Assembly: GCA_017961585.1 (NCBI GenBank)
Contig: JAGCWX010000028.1
Location: 161,150 to 225,149, forward strand
DNA length: 64,000 nt
Direction: 5' to 3'
Source of the DNA: Elusimicrobiaceae bacterium
GTDB lineage: Bacteria > Elusimicrobiota > Elusimicrobia > Elusimicrobiales > Elusimicrobiaceae
Numbering within the stretch: the first letter of the stretch is position 1; every line of letters starts with the position of its first letter. The notes beneath the pieces were generated by a model, which saw only the letters and a list, made by a program, of their open reading frames with translations, did no database searches and was not told the origin of the DNA. Both the position numbers and the translations under genes were made by a program. This document shows positions 1-7,852 of the stretch, in pieces.

Positions 1-124
1 TACCCGTCCGCAAATCATCCCAGTTGCTCACATCGGTGGCCAAAGCAAACCCACTTTGCCACGTCATAAAAGCAATGCTCAACGTAACCGAAAGCACTTT
101 TTGAAACACTTTCGATAGAGGCAT
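1..124 (-). CDS. Secreted/surface protein, 5' end only
   Basis: Forty-one codons of a minus-strand gene that runs off the left edge. The start at 124 is preceded by a good ribosome site (GGAGAG, 6 nt upstream). The N-terminus reads as a classical signal peptide: basic start (MPLSKVFQK), hydrophobic core and an Ala-Leu-Ala end around residue 35. The mature protein would then begin TDVSNWDDL. The NWDDL-type start after a signal peptide is often seen at the start of large pectin-lyase-fold or autotransporter-like surface proteins; that identity is inference, because the rest is outside the window. Export to the periplasm or outer surface is well supported; function is unknown. Confidence 0.6.
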   Translation of the reverse strand, partial: MPLSKVFQKVLSVTLSIAFMTWQSGFALATDVSNWDDLRTG

Positions 125-283
125 GTATTTTCTCTCCTTTTTGAAATAAAAAAGACAACTTATTTTAACATTATTTTTGATAATCTGCATCAAAAAATTT
201 TTTTCAAGAATACCGGCCCCATACAGGCCTTTGTGGCCCCAACTCAGCGGTTAGATTCCCCGATAGGTCCCGACCCTTTAATT

Positions 284-292
284 TGCTATAAT
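284..292 (+). promoter_or_regulatory. Extended -10 promoter for the DUF1646 gene
   Basis: TGCTATAAT, an extended -10 element with no good -35 box 17 nt upstream, as is common for TGn promoters. Transcription would start near 299, giving a leader of about 50 nt before the ATG at 351. The rest of 125-350 is AT-rich non-coding DNA in which I see nothing else. Confidence 0.5.
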
Positions 293-350
293 AAGGTATA
301 TTGTCAACCGTTGCTTGGTAAAGCCGATTGACGTTTTTATTGAGGGTTTT

Positions 351-1409
351 ATGGGGCTTAACGCTTTACAAACAGTTTTATTATCCGCCTTAATTGTGGT
401 GGTTTTGATCCTCCCGCTGTGCGTGCGTAAAGTGGAAGAAAATCTGGAGGCATTTTTATTTGCCTGCGGATTATTTGCCGTTACCGTCTCGCACGTGTGG
501 AGCATGCCTTTAGTAGCTACCGCCTTGGAAGAGCCCCTTAAAATCACCGTGGCCGTGCTCATTGCCGGGCTGATATTTCGCAAATTAAACACGCACTTGC
601 AAAAACTCACCCAATACGCCGTGAAAACAATCGGTCTGCGGTGGACGTTGTTTCTAATCGTACTGCTTTTAGGGATCACCTCCAGCATCATTACCGCCAT
701 CGTTGCCGCGCTGATTTTGGCGGAAATAGCGGTAATGCTCCCATTGGAGCGCGCCGGACGTATTAAACTAATTACCTTCTCTTGTTACGCAATTGGAATG
801 GGGGCGGTTTTAACTTCCATCGGGGAACCGCTGGGGACTATCGTCATTGCTAAGCTGGCCGGGCCGCCGCACCACGCCGGATTTTTCTATTTGATCCAAC
901 ATTTGGGCTGGTTTGTATTGGGCGGCATACTGTTTATGGCCGGGATGGCTAGCTCCATTCGGGAGACTTCCCTCAAGCGCGCCCCCGGGGCCAAGGCCGT
1001 GGAAGCCGATAGAGACCACACCATCCGCGGTATTGCCCTACGCGCCGGGAAAGTGTATTTGTTCGTCATGGCACTTACTTTTTTGGGCGACGGTCTAAAG
1101 CCCCTAGCTCTAAAAACCATTTCTCACCTCAGTGCCGGTTGGCTGTATTGGATCAATATGCTCTCGGCCGTGCTGGATAACGCCACCCTGGCGGCTATTG
1201 AAGTGACTCCCGCTATTGACGATCGTACCCTTACCTTCCTGCTCATGAGCTTAGTCATATCCGGCGGGATGCTCATCCCGGGCAATATCCCCAACATTAT
1301 CTGCGCTTCCAAGCTGGGTATTAAAAGCAAAGAATGGCTCAAAGCCGCCTTTGGCCTGGGAATTGTATTGCTGATTGCCTGTTTCTTTATTTTAAAAGCA
1401 GTTTTATAA
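351..1409 (+). CDS. DUF1646 family membrane transporter
   Basis: A polytopic inner-membrane protein of 352 aa with about ten hydrophobic segments. The stretches LEAFLFACG, TVSHVWS and EEPLKITVAVLIAGLIF match the DUF1646 family, which is related to cation antiporters; no substrate is established. The reading frame also allows an upstream TTG at 315. I chose ATG 351 because GAGGG lies 4 nt before it and the membrane segments begin at once. It is probably monocistronic: the next gene, glgP, has its own TATAAT at 1455-1460. The family call rests on remembered motif similarity. Confidence 0.75.
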   Translation: MGLNALQTVLLSALIVVVLILPLCVRKVEENLEAFLFACGLFAVTVSHVWSMPLVATALEEPLKITVAVLIAGLIFRKLNTHLQKLTQYAVKTIGLRWTLFLIVLLLGITSSIITAIVAALILAEIAVMLPLERAGRIKLITFSCYAIGMGAVLTSIGEPLGTIVIAKLAGPPHHAGFFYLIQHLGWFVLGGILFMAGMASSIRETSLKRAPGAKAVEADRDHTIRGIALRAGKVYLFVMALTFLGDGLKPLALKTISHLSAGWLYWINMLSAVLDNATLAAIEVTPAIDDRTLTFLLMSLVISGGMLIPGNIPNIICASKLGIKSKEWLKAAFGLGIVLLIACFFILKAVL

Positions 1410-1489
1410 AGAACTGTTCTTCAAGCTGCTCTATCAATTAGGGCGGTTTTTTTATATAATCTAAGTAACTTTATACCAGGGAGCTTTTT

Positions 1490-4045
1490 ATGAAAATCCA
1501 CTCTTTTAATGTCCAACCCAACCTGCCGGACAATATTAAATTTTTGGAAGAATTAGCCAACGATATGTGGTTTACGTGGAACGCCCACGCCATCAATTTG
1601 TTTGTGCAAATTGATCCGCAACTGTGGACCACCGCCAAACGCAACCCCAAATGGTTTTTGGGCTGCGTACCGCAAAAACGCTTTGAAGAGCTAAGCAAAA
1701 ATACCGATTTTTTAAACCAACTCAATCAAGTAAAAGAAAGCTACTACGCTTATAAAAACGAAAAGCACACCTGGTACCAAGACCACCGCCAAGAAAAAGG
1801 CAACCTCTTAACCGCCTATTTCTCTATGGAGTATGGCATTGGCGAAGGGCTCCCCATTTATTCCGGTGGTTTAGGGATGCTCGCCGGCGACCATATCAAA
1901 TCCGCCAGCGATTTAGGCATGCCCATTATCGGGGTCGGCCTTTTCTATAAACAAGGGTATGTACAGCAAGTTCTCAACCGTGAGGGCTGGCAGAACGAAG
2001 AATATCCCGATAACGACTGGGCCCACATGCCGGTAGAACGTGTCCAAAAAGACGGGAAAGATATCATCATAGACATTACCCTGGGGACGGAAACCGTCAA
2101 GGCCTGTATTTGGCGTGTACCGGTAGGGCGCACCTCTTTGTACCTATTAGATACCAACTTGCAGGAAAACACTCCCGCGCAACGCGCCATTACCGAAAAA
2201 CTCTACGGCGGCGATCGCGAAAACCGCATCCGCCAAGAAGTAGTGTTAGGTATTGGGGGTGTAAAAGCATTAACCGCTATGGGTATTACCCCCTCTGTTT
2301 ATCACATCAACGAAGGGCACAGTGCATTCTTGTTATTCCAACGCATTATTGATTTGATGCATGGCGAAAAATTGACTTTCGGCCAATCGTGCGAAAAAGT
2401 ATGGGCCACTTCCGTATTTACCACGCATACCCCCGTTATCGCCGGGAACGAACATTTTGACCCCGCTTTAGTACGCAAGTATATGGAATTTTACGCCCGT
2501 GAAATGGGGTTAAGCTGGGAGCAATTTTTAACAATTGGTAAAGAAACCGCTACTTCCACCACCTATTGTTTGACGGTAGTGGCGTTGCGCTTGTCGGCTT
2601 TTTGTAACGGGGTGGCCAAATTACACGGGGCAGTAAGCCGTGAAATGTGGCACAATTTATGGCCCGGTTTGCCCAAGGCGGAAGTACCCATTACCAGCAT
2701 TACAAACGGGATTCACAGTGCCTCATGGATTTCGCATGAACTCAACGATTTATATCGCAAATACCTCTTTGATAACAATCAATTTGGGTATATAGATCCG
2801 TCGGAAACGGAACCTTGGAACAAAATTTTTGATATCCCGGATAGCGAATTGTGGAACGTACACGCCACCCGCAAAAATAAACTGGTCAATATCGTACGGG
2901 AACGCTTGCAACGTCAGCTTACCCGCCAAGGTTTTGATGTAATGGTCGTCAAAAAAGCATCCCAGGTATTACGGCCGGATGTACTGACCATTGGGTTTGC
3001 GCGTCGCTTTGCCACATACAAACGGGCCACGTTGCTATTTAAAGATTTAAACCGCTTGGATAAAATCATCAACAACCCGGACCGGCCCGTACAGTTCGTA
3101 TTTGCCGGGAAAGCTCACCCGGCCGATACCGCTGGGAAAGAATTTATTAAACTAATTGTAGGCCTCACCCAAAACGATCCGCGCTTTAAAGGCAAAATTG
3201 TATTTGTGGAAGACTACAATATGAACGTAGCCCGCTACATGGTGCAAGGCGTGGATGTTTGGCTCAACAACCCCATCCGCCCCATGGAAGCCAGCGGCAC
3301 CAGTGGTATGAAAGCCGCTCTGAACGGGGCCCTTGCGCTATCTATTTTGGACGGCTGGTGGGACGAAGTAGGCCCGTGCGATTTTGGTTGGTCCATCGGT
3401 GGGAACGAAAACTACAAAACAGAGGCCGAACGCGACACCGTAGAAGCCGAAGCTCTTTATAGTTTGATTGAACAAGACATTGCCCCCACTTACTACGCCA
3501 AAGCAGATAAAGAAAATTTCTCTCCTGCGTGGGTGGCTTTAATGAAGGAATCCGTCAAACATATCGCGCCCTTCTTTAACACCAACCGTATGGTGAAGGA
3601 ATACTACGAAAAATTTTATATTCCTGCCAACAACTACGGGCTGGTATTGGCCGAACCGGGTAAGGTGCAGTCCGTTTCTGCTTGGCGCCAAAAAATCGCG
3701 CAGAACTGGTTGCACGTATCCATTGCCGATGTGACCCAAGCCCCGCAAGAAGCTATTTTGATGGGGGATAAGGTAAACTTTAAAGCCCGCGTTTCCCTGG
3801 GGGATTTAAAACCCGAGGAAGTACAAGTGGAATGCTACTTGGGTCAACGCGGTAACGTAGGCGGCATTGTAAAACTTGAGGCCGTCCCCATGACGTGCAC
3901 CGGCAAAGACGGGGAAACCTATTTGTACGAGGCAGCTGTCTCACCGGTTACCAGCGGCCGACAGGATTACGCGTTGCGGGTACTCCCCAAAAATGACGAC
4001 ATCCCCAACGTACTTATGCCGCTGTATATCCGCTGGGAAGAATAA
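1490..4045 (+). CDS. glgP: Alpha-glucan (glycogen) phosphorylase
   Basis: 851 aa, family GT35, of the shorter bacterial/archaeal type with an N-terminal DUF3417 region (FLEELANDMWFTWN). It releases glucose 1-phosphate from glycogen or maltodextrin in the cytoplasm, using pyridoxal phosphate. The PLP-lysine motif EASGTSGMKAALNGA is intact, with Lys at about residue 608. The GT35 core motifs YSGGLGMLAGDH (substrate/phosphate region) and FARRFATYKRA (nucleotide-fold region) are also present. Start ATG 1490 has AGGGAG 6 nt upstream, and a TATAAT lies at 1455-1460. A strong terminator follows immediately. It implies storage-glucan use, but no other glg genes are nearby. Confidence 0.95.
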   Translation: MKIHSFNVQPNLPDNIKFLEELANDMWFTWNAHAINLFVQIDPQLWTTAKRNPKWFLGCVPQKRFEELSKNTDFLNQLNQVKESYYAYKNEKHTWYQDHRQEKGNLLTAYFSMEYGIGEGLPIYSGGLGMLAGDHIKSASDLGMPIIGVGLFYKQGYVQQVLNREGWQNEEYPDNDWAHMPVERVQKDGKDIIIDITLGTETVKACIWRVPVGRTSLYLLDTNLQENTPAQRAITEKLYGGDRENRIRQEVVLGIGGVKALTAMGITPSVYHINEGHSAFLLFQRIIDLMHGEKLTFGQSCEKVWATSVFTTHTPVIAGNEHFDPALVRKYMEFYAREMGLSWEQFLTIGKETATSTTYCLTVVALRLSAFCNGVAKLHGAVSREMWHNLWPGLPKAEVPITSITNGIHSASWISHELNDLYRKYLFDNNQFGYIDPSETEPWNKIFDIPDSELWNVHATRKNKLVNIVRERLQRQLTRQGFDVMVVKKASQVLRPDVLTIGFARRFATYKRATLLFKDLNRLDKIINNPDRPVQFVFAGKAHPADTAGKEFIKLIVGLTQNDPRFKGKIVFVEDYNMNVARYMVQGVDVWLNNPIRPMEASGTSGMKAALNGALALSILDGWWDEVGPCDFGWSIGGNENYKTEAERDTVEAEALYSLIEQDIAPTYYAKADKENFSPAWVALMKESVKHIAPFFNTNRMVKEYYEKFYIPANNYGLVLAEPGKVQSVSAWRQKIAQNWLHVSIADVTQAPQEAILMGDKVNFKARVSLGDLKPEEVQVECYLGQRGNVGGIVKLEAVPMTCTGKDGETYLYEAAVSPVTSGRQDYALRVLPKNDDIPNVLMPLYIRWEE

Positions 4046-4050
4046 ATTTA

Positions 4051-4077
4051 AAGCCGGGCAGTTCCCCCGGCTTTTTA
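4051..4077 (+). terminator. Rho-independent terminator after glgP
   Basis: An 8-bp stem, AAGCCGGG (4051-4058) with CCCGGCTT (4066-4073), followed by T-rich sequence. The trmL start codon begins two bases after the T run, so the hairpin is also the immediate 5' flank of trmL. Confidence 0.85.
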
Positions 4078-4078
4078 T

Positions 4079-4534
4079 ATGCTCAACATTGTCCTCATCA
4101 ACCCTGAAATCCCTTTCAACACCGGCAATATCGGCCGCTCGTGCGTGGCTACGGGCACACGCCTACACTTGGTGGGTAAATTGGGGTTTAAAATTGCTTC
4201 TAAAGAAATCCGCCGCTCGGGGCTGGATTATTGGCCTAATTTAGATTATCGCCGCTACGAAACATGGGAAGATTTTTTAACACACGAACAACCCGCGCGC
4301 GAAAAATTATTTTTTCTTTCCACCAAAGGCAAAACCGCATATTGGGATGTATCCATCCCGGCCGATGCTTTTTTATGTTTCGGGGCAGAAGGGTTTGGCC
4401 TGCCTAAAGAATTTTACGAAATATATAAGGACCGCCTTTTCACCATCCCCATGACGGGGCCTGTGCGGTCTTTAAATTTATCCAGCTCAGCGGCCATTGT
4501 ACTTTTTGAAACGTTGCGGCAGCATAAAAAATAG
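4079..4534 (+). CDS. trmL: tRNA (cytidine(34)-2'-O)-methyltransferase, SPOUT family
   Basis: 151 aa, the normal length for TrmL/YibK. It methylates the wobble ribose of certain tRNA-Leu species using S-adenosylmethionine. SPOUT/SpoU signatures are in order: NTGNIGRSCVATG near the N-terminus, CFGAEGFGLP in the middle and IPMTGPVRSLNLSSSAAI at the C-terminal trefoil knot. The ATG at 4079 starts inside the tail of the glgP terminator and has no Shine-Dalgarno sequence. It may be translated from read-through transcript or from a start I cannot see. No alternative in-frame start would keep the first SPOUT motif. Confidence 0.92.
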   Translation: MLNIVLINPEIPFNTGNIGRSCVATGTRLHLVGKLGFKIASKEIRRSGLDYWPNLDYRRYETWEDFLTHEQPAREKLFFLSTKGKTAYWDVSIPADAFLCFGAEGFGLPKEFYEIYKDRLFTIPMTGPVRSLNLSSSAAIVLFETLRQHKK

Positions 4535-4582
4535 ATGGCTCACTAAAAAGCAAACCATCTACGTAAATAAAACGCAGTTAAA

Positions 4583-5029
4583 TTATAGCAGGTTCCCGCC
4601 GTTGTCCGGATTTCCTAACAAATCCAGGTCGGCACATTCACCTGTATCGTCATCACTGCATACAATGCTTTGCAGTACGCAACCTTCAATGGTCCCCGTC
4701 AATGAATAATTCCATCCATCCTGACGAGTTGCTATTATTTCCGCCAAATTACTCGTGGTAAGATTCAAAGTAAAATATTTAGATTTTACCACGTCTTTTT
4801 TGGCTTGCTCAATTAAACGAGTACGATTTCCCGAATCCGTCGGGAAGGAATTCCCATTGACAATACATTGCGCACTGAGATACTCTCCCACAGACCGTAC
4901 ATTTGCAATCCCTTCCAAGGCGCGGCCTCTTTCTACCGTATTCCGGTATTTGGGCAACGCTATTGCAAACAACACACCCACAATCACCATTACAATTAAT
5001 AATTCAATTAACGTAAATGCTTTCTTCAT
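4583..5029 (-). CDS. Type IV pilin-like protein
   Basis: 148 aa with a prepilin N-terminus (MKKAFTLIELLIVMVIVG). The FTLIE motif keeps the conserved Glu5, and the residue before the cleavage point is Ala rather than the usual Gly. The hydrophobic helix runs on into ALPKYRNTVERGRALE, as in major pilins and pseudopilins. Four cysteines in the globular part could form two disulfides. It follows the small pilin-like gene at 5070-5282 with a 40-nt gap and has its own ribosome site (AGGAGA). It would be inserted in the inner membrane and assembled by a type IV pilus or type II secretion machine, none of whose other parts are in the window. Confidence 0.85.
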   Translation of the reverse strand: MKKAFTLIELLIVMVIVGVLFAIALPKYRNTVERGRALEGIANVRSVGEYLSAQCIVNGNSFPTDSGNRTRLIEQAKKDVVKSKYFTLNLTTSNLAEIIATRQDGWNYSLTGTIEGCVLQSIVCSDDDTGECADLDLLGNPDNGGNLL

Positions 5030-5069
5030 AATTTTCTCCTGCCGTTAAAATTACAAAAATCTGAAAATT

Positions 5070-5282
5070 TTATTTGTCCAAATTATTGAGCGCACGCATG
5101 CGGTTTTCCTGTGCCGCATCCAGCTGATGTTGCACTTGCTGCGCCCGTTGCAACGCATTCATTTGGGTGGAGTGCTGCTCTTTTACCGTGCTTTTAAATT
5201 GTGGTAAAAATATCGCCAGCAATAGAGTGATTATCACCAATGCTACCAACATGCTTAAAAAAGAGAGCCCTCTTTTGTTCAT
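5070..5282 (-). CDS. Very small pilin-like membrane protein
   Basis: 70 aa: a basic tip (MNKRG), then a single hydrophobic helix of about 23 residues with the spacing of a prepilin (G followed by LSFLSMLVALVII, ending LPQF), then a Gln-rich amphipathic helix up to the stop. Pilin position 5 is Ser, not Glu, and there is no globular domain. It looks like the stalk of a pilin without its head. It is the first gene of a two-gene operon with the pilin at 4583-5029. A TATAAT box (5290-5295, minus) lies 7 nt before the ATG, so the mRNA may be leaderless. It could be a minor pseudopilin or a decayed pilin. Confidence 0.65.
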   Translation of the reverse strand: MNKRGLSFLSMLVALVIITLLLAIFLPQFKSTVKEQHSTQMNALQRAQQVQHQLDAAQENRMRALNNLDK

Positions 5283-5337
5283 ATATTTTATTATACAAAT
5301 ATTCTCTCTGATTTTATAGAATAAAGAAAAAAGCTCT

Positions 5338-6519
5338 ATGCGTACCCAATACCTTTTCGGAACGTTATTTTGTTTAAACCTGCTTAATTATATAGACCGG
5401 CAAGCTCTTTATTCGCTATTTCCGCTACTGCAAATAGATTTGCAGTTAACGGATTTACAACTAGGGGCCCTTGCCTCTTGCTTTATGCTGGTTTACATGT
5501 GTTATGCCCCCCTGGTAGGGTATTTGGCCGACCGATCTTCCCGCCCGCGGCTGATTGGGCTTAGTGCCCTTTTGTGGAGCGGGGCCACGTTGGCCTGTGG
5601 GGCTGCTTGCAACTATATTTCTTTGTTTATTCCACGTGCATTAATCGGGGTAGGCGAGGGCGGATTTACCACCATTGCACAACCCTTTTTAGCCGAACAT
5701 TATCCCGCTAAAAAACATGCCTCTGTGTTGGCTCTTTTCGGTTTGGCTTTGCCGGTGGGCAGTGCGCTGGGCTATATGCTAGGCGGGCTGATTGGTCATC
5801 ACTGGGGATGGCGAATTGCCTTTATGGCAGTAGGAATCCCGGGAGTTTTTTTAGGGCTTTTGGCCTGGTTAGGGTTAAAAGACGTTGCGCGCGAAACGCA
5901 ATCCCCTAAACTCCGCCCCACGTTAAAAGATTATTTCCCTTTATTTAAAAACAAACCGTTTTTAAGTGTATGTTTTGCGCAAGCCATGAGCACTTTTGTG
6001 ATGGGCGGCCTGGCGGCTTGGATGCCCATGTATTTACACCGTTATTTAGGTTGGGATACCGCCCAAGCAGGCACCCGCTTTGGGGGCCTGGTAATCATTT
6101 GCGGGGCAGTGGGCACGTTGCTGGGCGGAAAATTGGCCGCCCGGTGGATAGAAAAATCAAGCACGGCTTATTACAAACTCATTAGCATTGCATTTTTAGC
6201 GGCACTGCCGTTTTGCTGGCTCACACTTTGTGCCACTCATGAAGCCCTGGTCTTATTAGGTTTGGCAGCCGCTTTGACACTTTTGTTTATCCCTACCGGG
6301 GCGATTGCCGCCGCCCTCGTGGCCACCACGAGCGAAAACATCCGTTCCATGGCTTTTGCCTTAAATATTTTTATCATTCACTTGCTGGGGGATGCTATCT
6401 CGCCCACATTGGTAGGGTGGATTTCCGACGGGTGGAGTTTAAAAGCCGCGGTTTTCTGCTGCACGCTCATGCTGCTACCCGGCATTTGGGCTAGCTCCCG
6501 CACGGCCCATTCCATATAA
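5338..6519 (+). CDS. MFS transporter (spinster-like)
   Basis: 393 aa with 12 predicted membrane segments. The opening NLLNYIDRQALYSLFPLL, the loop GYLADRSSRPRLIG (MFS motif A between helices 2 and 3) and ALIGVGEGGF are typical of the spinster-type major facilitator group. The substrate cannot be told from sequence; relatives carry lipids, sugars or organic anions. It is divergent from the pilin-like operon, with only 55 bp between the two start codons. A TAGAAT at 5317-5322 is a possible -10. No Shine-Dalgarno sequence is visible before ATG 5338. Confidence 0.85.
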   Translation: MRTQYLFGTLFCLNLLNYIDRQALYSLFPLLQIDLQLTDLQLGALASCFMLVYMCYAPLVGYLADRSSRPRLIGLSALLWSGATLACGAACNYISLFIPRALIGVGEGGFTTIAQPFLAEHYPAKKHASVLALFGLALPVGSALGYMLGGLIGHHWGWRIAFMAVGIPGVFLGLLAWLGLKDVARETQSPKLRPTLKDYFPLFKNKPFLSVCFAQAMSTFVMGGLAAWMPMYLHRYLGWDTAQAGTRFGGLVIICGAVGTLLGGKLAARWIEKSSTAYYKLISIAFLAALPFCWLTLCATHEALVLLGLAAALTLLFIPTGAIAAALVATTSENIRSMAFALNIFIIHLLGDAISPTLVGWISDGWSLKAAVFCCTLMLLPGIWASSRTAHSI

Positions 6520-6523
6520 AAAT

Positions 6524-6548
6524 ACCCCCTTGCTAGCAAGGGGGTTTA
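6524..6548. terminator. Bidirectional terminator between MFS gene and oxidoreductase operon
   Basis: ACCCCCTTGC (6524-6533) pairs with GCAAGGGGGT (6536-6545) around a 2-nt centre. T-rich sequence follows on both strands. It ends the plus-strand MFS gene and the minus-strand 2-oxoacid oxidoreductase operon. Confidence 0.85.
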
Positions 6549-6569
6549 AAACTACTTTCAAACGAATTT

Positions 6570-7106
6570 TTATTCTACCGCATCAAACCCGGCTTTGAGG
6601 GCTTTTTTGTTGAGCTCCAACATTTCCGGCTTGGCGCGTTTATAAACTTTCTTCATAGCGTCGGCTACACTTTCCAGCGTAACAGCTCCGGTCAGCTTCA
6701 CAAACGCCCCCAACGCCACCAAATTGGCAATACGGTCCATGCCTAATTTTTGGGCGATCTCGTTACACGGCACGCAGACGGTTTTAATATCCGTACGCGT
6801 CGGGCGCGAGTTAATGAGCGAGCTATTCAAAATCAGCAACCCACCCTTTTTAAGCATGGGTTCAAACTTGGGTAAAGACGGCTCGTTCATTACAATCACG
6901 GTCTGCGGTGCGGATACAATGGGCGTGTATACTTCCCCGTCAGAAACCACAACCGAACAGTTGGCCGTTCCACCGCGCATTTCCGGCCCGTAGGAAGGCA
7001 ACCAGCTGGCATTTAATTTATTTTCCACGCCGGCTTGCGCCAGTAAAATTCCGGCAGAAACAACCCCTTGTCCACCAAATCCGGCAATTCTAATTCCTTG
7101 ATACAT
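6570..7106 (-). CDS. 2-oxoacid:ferredoxin oxidoreductase, gamma subunit
   Basis: 178 aa, the usual size of the separate gamma subunit. The start GIRIAGFGGQGVVSAGILLA is the hallmark of the pyruvate/ketoisovalerate ferredoxin oxidoreductase catalytic domain, and SYGPEMRGGTANCSVV follows. With the alpha and beta subunits it forms a cytoplasmic enzyme that oxidatively decarboxylates 2-oxoacids to acyl-CoA and reduces ferredoxin. Its ATG overlaps the stop of the beta gene (TAATG), which points to translational coupling. It is the last gene of a four-gene operon. Confidence 0.92.
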   Translation of the reverse strand: MYQGIRIAGFGGQGVVSAGILLAQAGVENKLNASWLPSYGPEMRGGTANCSVVVSDGEVYTPIVSAPQTVIVMNEPSLPKFEPMLKKGGLLILNSSLINSRPTRTDIKTVCVPCNEIAQKLGMDRIANLVALGAFVKLTGAVTLESVADAMKKVYKRAKPEMLELNKKALKAGFDAVE

Positions 7107-7852
7107 TATTTGGCCCCCTCGTCCTTAAATACACCCAACGGATATTGTGGCATCATTTTGGTGCGCACAAATTCCAGGGCTTGTTCCACATTGGCGTGCC
7201 AGTTGGTGGGGCATTGAGAAATCACTTCCACCATGGAAAACCCTACCCCGTTGGCCTGGTTTTCAAACGCTTTTTTAAGGTATTGCTTGGTTTTAAGCAC
7301 GTTTTGCGGATTATCTACCGCACCGCGCGCCAAAAATTTGCTCCCTGTAATTTGCGCCAACATTTCACACATATTGATCGGCCAACCTTGCAACTTTGGG
7401 TCGCGCCCTTTGGGGGCGGTGGTGGCCACTTGGCCCACAAGCGTAGTCGGGGCCATTTGTCCGCCGGTCATCCCGTAGATAGCGTTATTGATAAAAATTA
7501 CGGTAATGTTTTCGCTGCGCACAGCGGCGTGTACAATTTCGGCCATACCGATAGAGGCCAAATCCCCGTCTCCCTGGTACGAAAACACAATCGCTTGCGG
7601 TTTGGAGCGTTTGATTCCGGTTGCAATAGCCGGGCCGCGCCCGTGTGCACCTTGCACACAATCACACGCAAAATAAGAGTCGGCAAACACGGCACACCCC
7701 ACCGGGGCCACGCCGATCGCGCGGTCGGACAATTTCAACTCGTCCAGCGTTTCCCCGATCAAGCGGTGCACAATCCCGTGCCCACAGCCGGGGCAATAGT
7801 GCATGGGGACGTCGGTCAACATACTTGGTTTTTTCGCTAAAATGGTACTCAT
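7106..7852 (-). CDS. 2-oxoacid:ferredoxin oxidoreductase, beta (TPP-binding) subunit
   Basis: 248 aa. The thiamine diphosphate/Mg motif is clear: SYQGDGDLASIG, then FINNAIYGMTGGQ about 30 residues later. The N-terminal YCPGCGHG is typical of the short beta subunits of the 2-oxoglutarate/2-ketoisovalerate class. It carries the catalytic cofactor; alpha and gamma complete the enzyme. The start overlaps the alpha stop by ATGA, and its stop overlaps the gamma start. Substrate (branched-chain 2-oxoacid or 2-oxoglutarate) is judged from the alpha subunit. Confidence 0.93.
   Translation of the reverse strand: MSTILAKKPSMLTDVPMHYCPGCGHGIVHRLIGETLDELKLSDRAIGVAPVGCAVFADSYFACDCVQGAHGRGPAIATGIKRSKPQAIVFSYQGDGDLASIGMAEIVHAAVRSENITVIFINNAIYGMTGGQMAPTTLVGQVATTAPKGRDPKLQGWPINMCEMLAQITGSKFLARGAVDNPQNVLKTKQYLKKAFENQANGVGFSMVEVISQCPTNWHANVEQALEFVRTKMMPQYPLGVFKDEGAK

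Noticed and set aside
278..700. 140-aa minus-strand reading frame opposite the DUF1646 gene
   Set aside because: It lies antisense to a clear membrane protein gene, has no ribosome site and no recognisable family.
7145..7840. 231-aa plus-strand frame opposite the oxidoreductase beta subunit
   Set aside because: It mirrors the codon pattern of the real gene on the other strand; His-rich composition is typical of such shadows.
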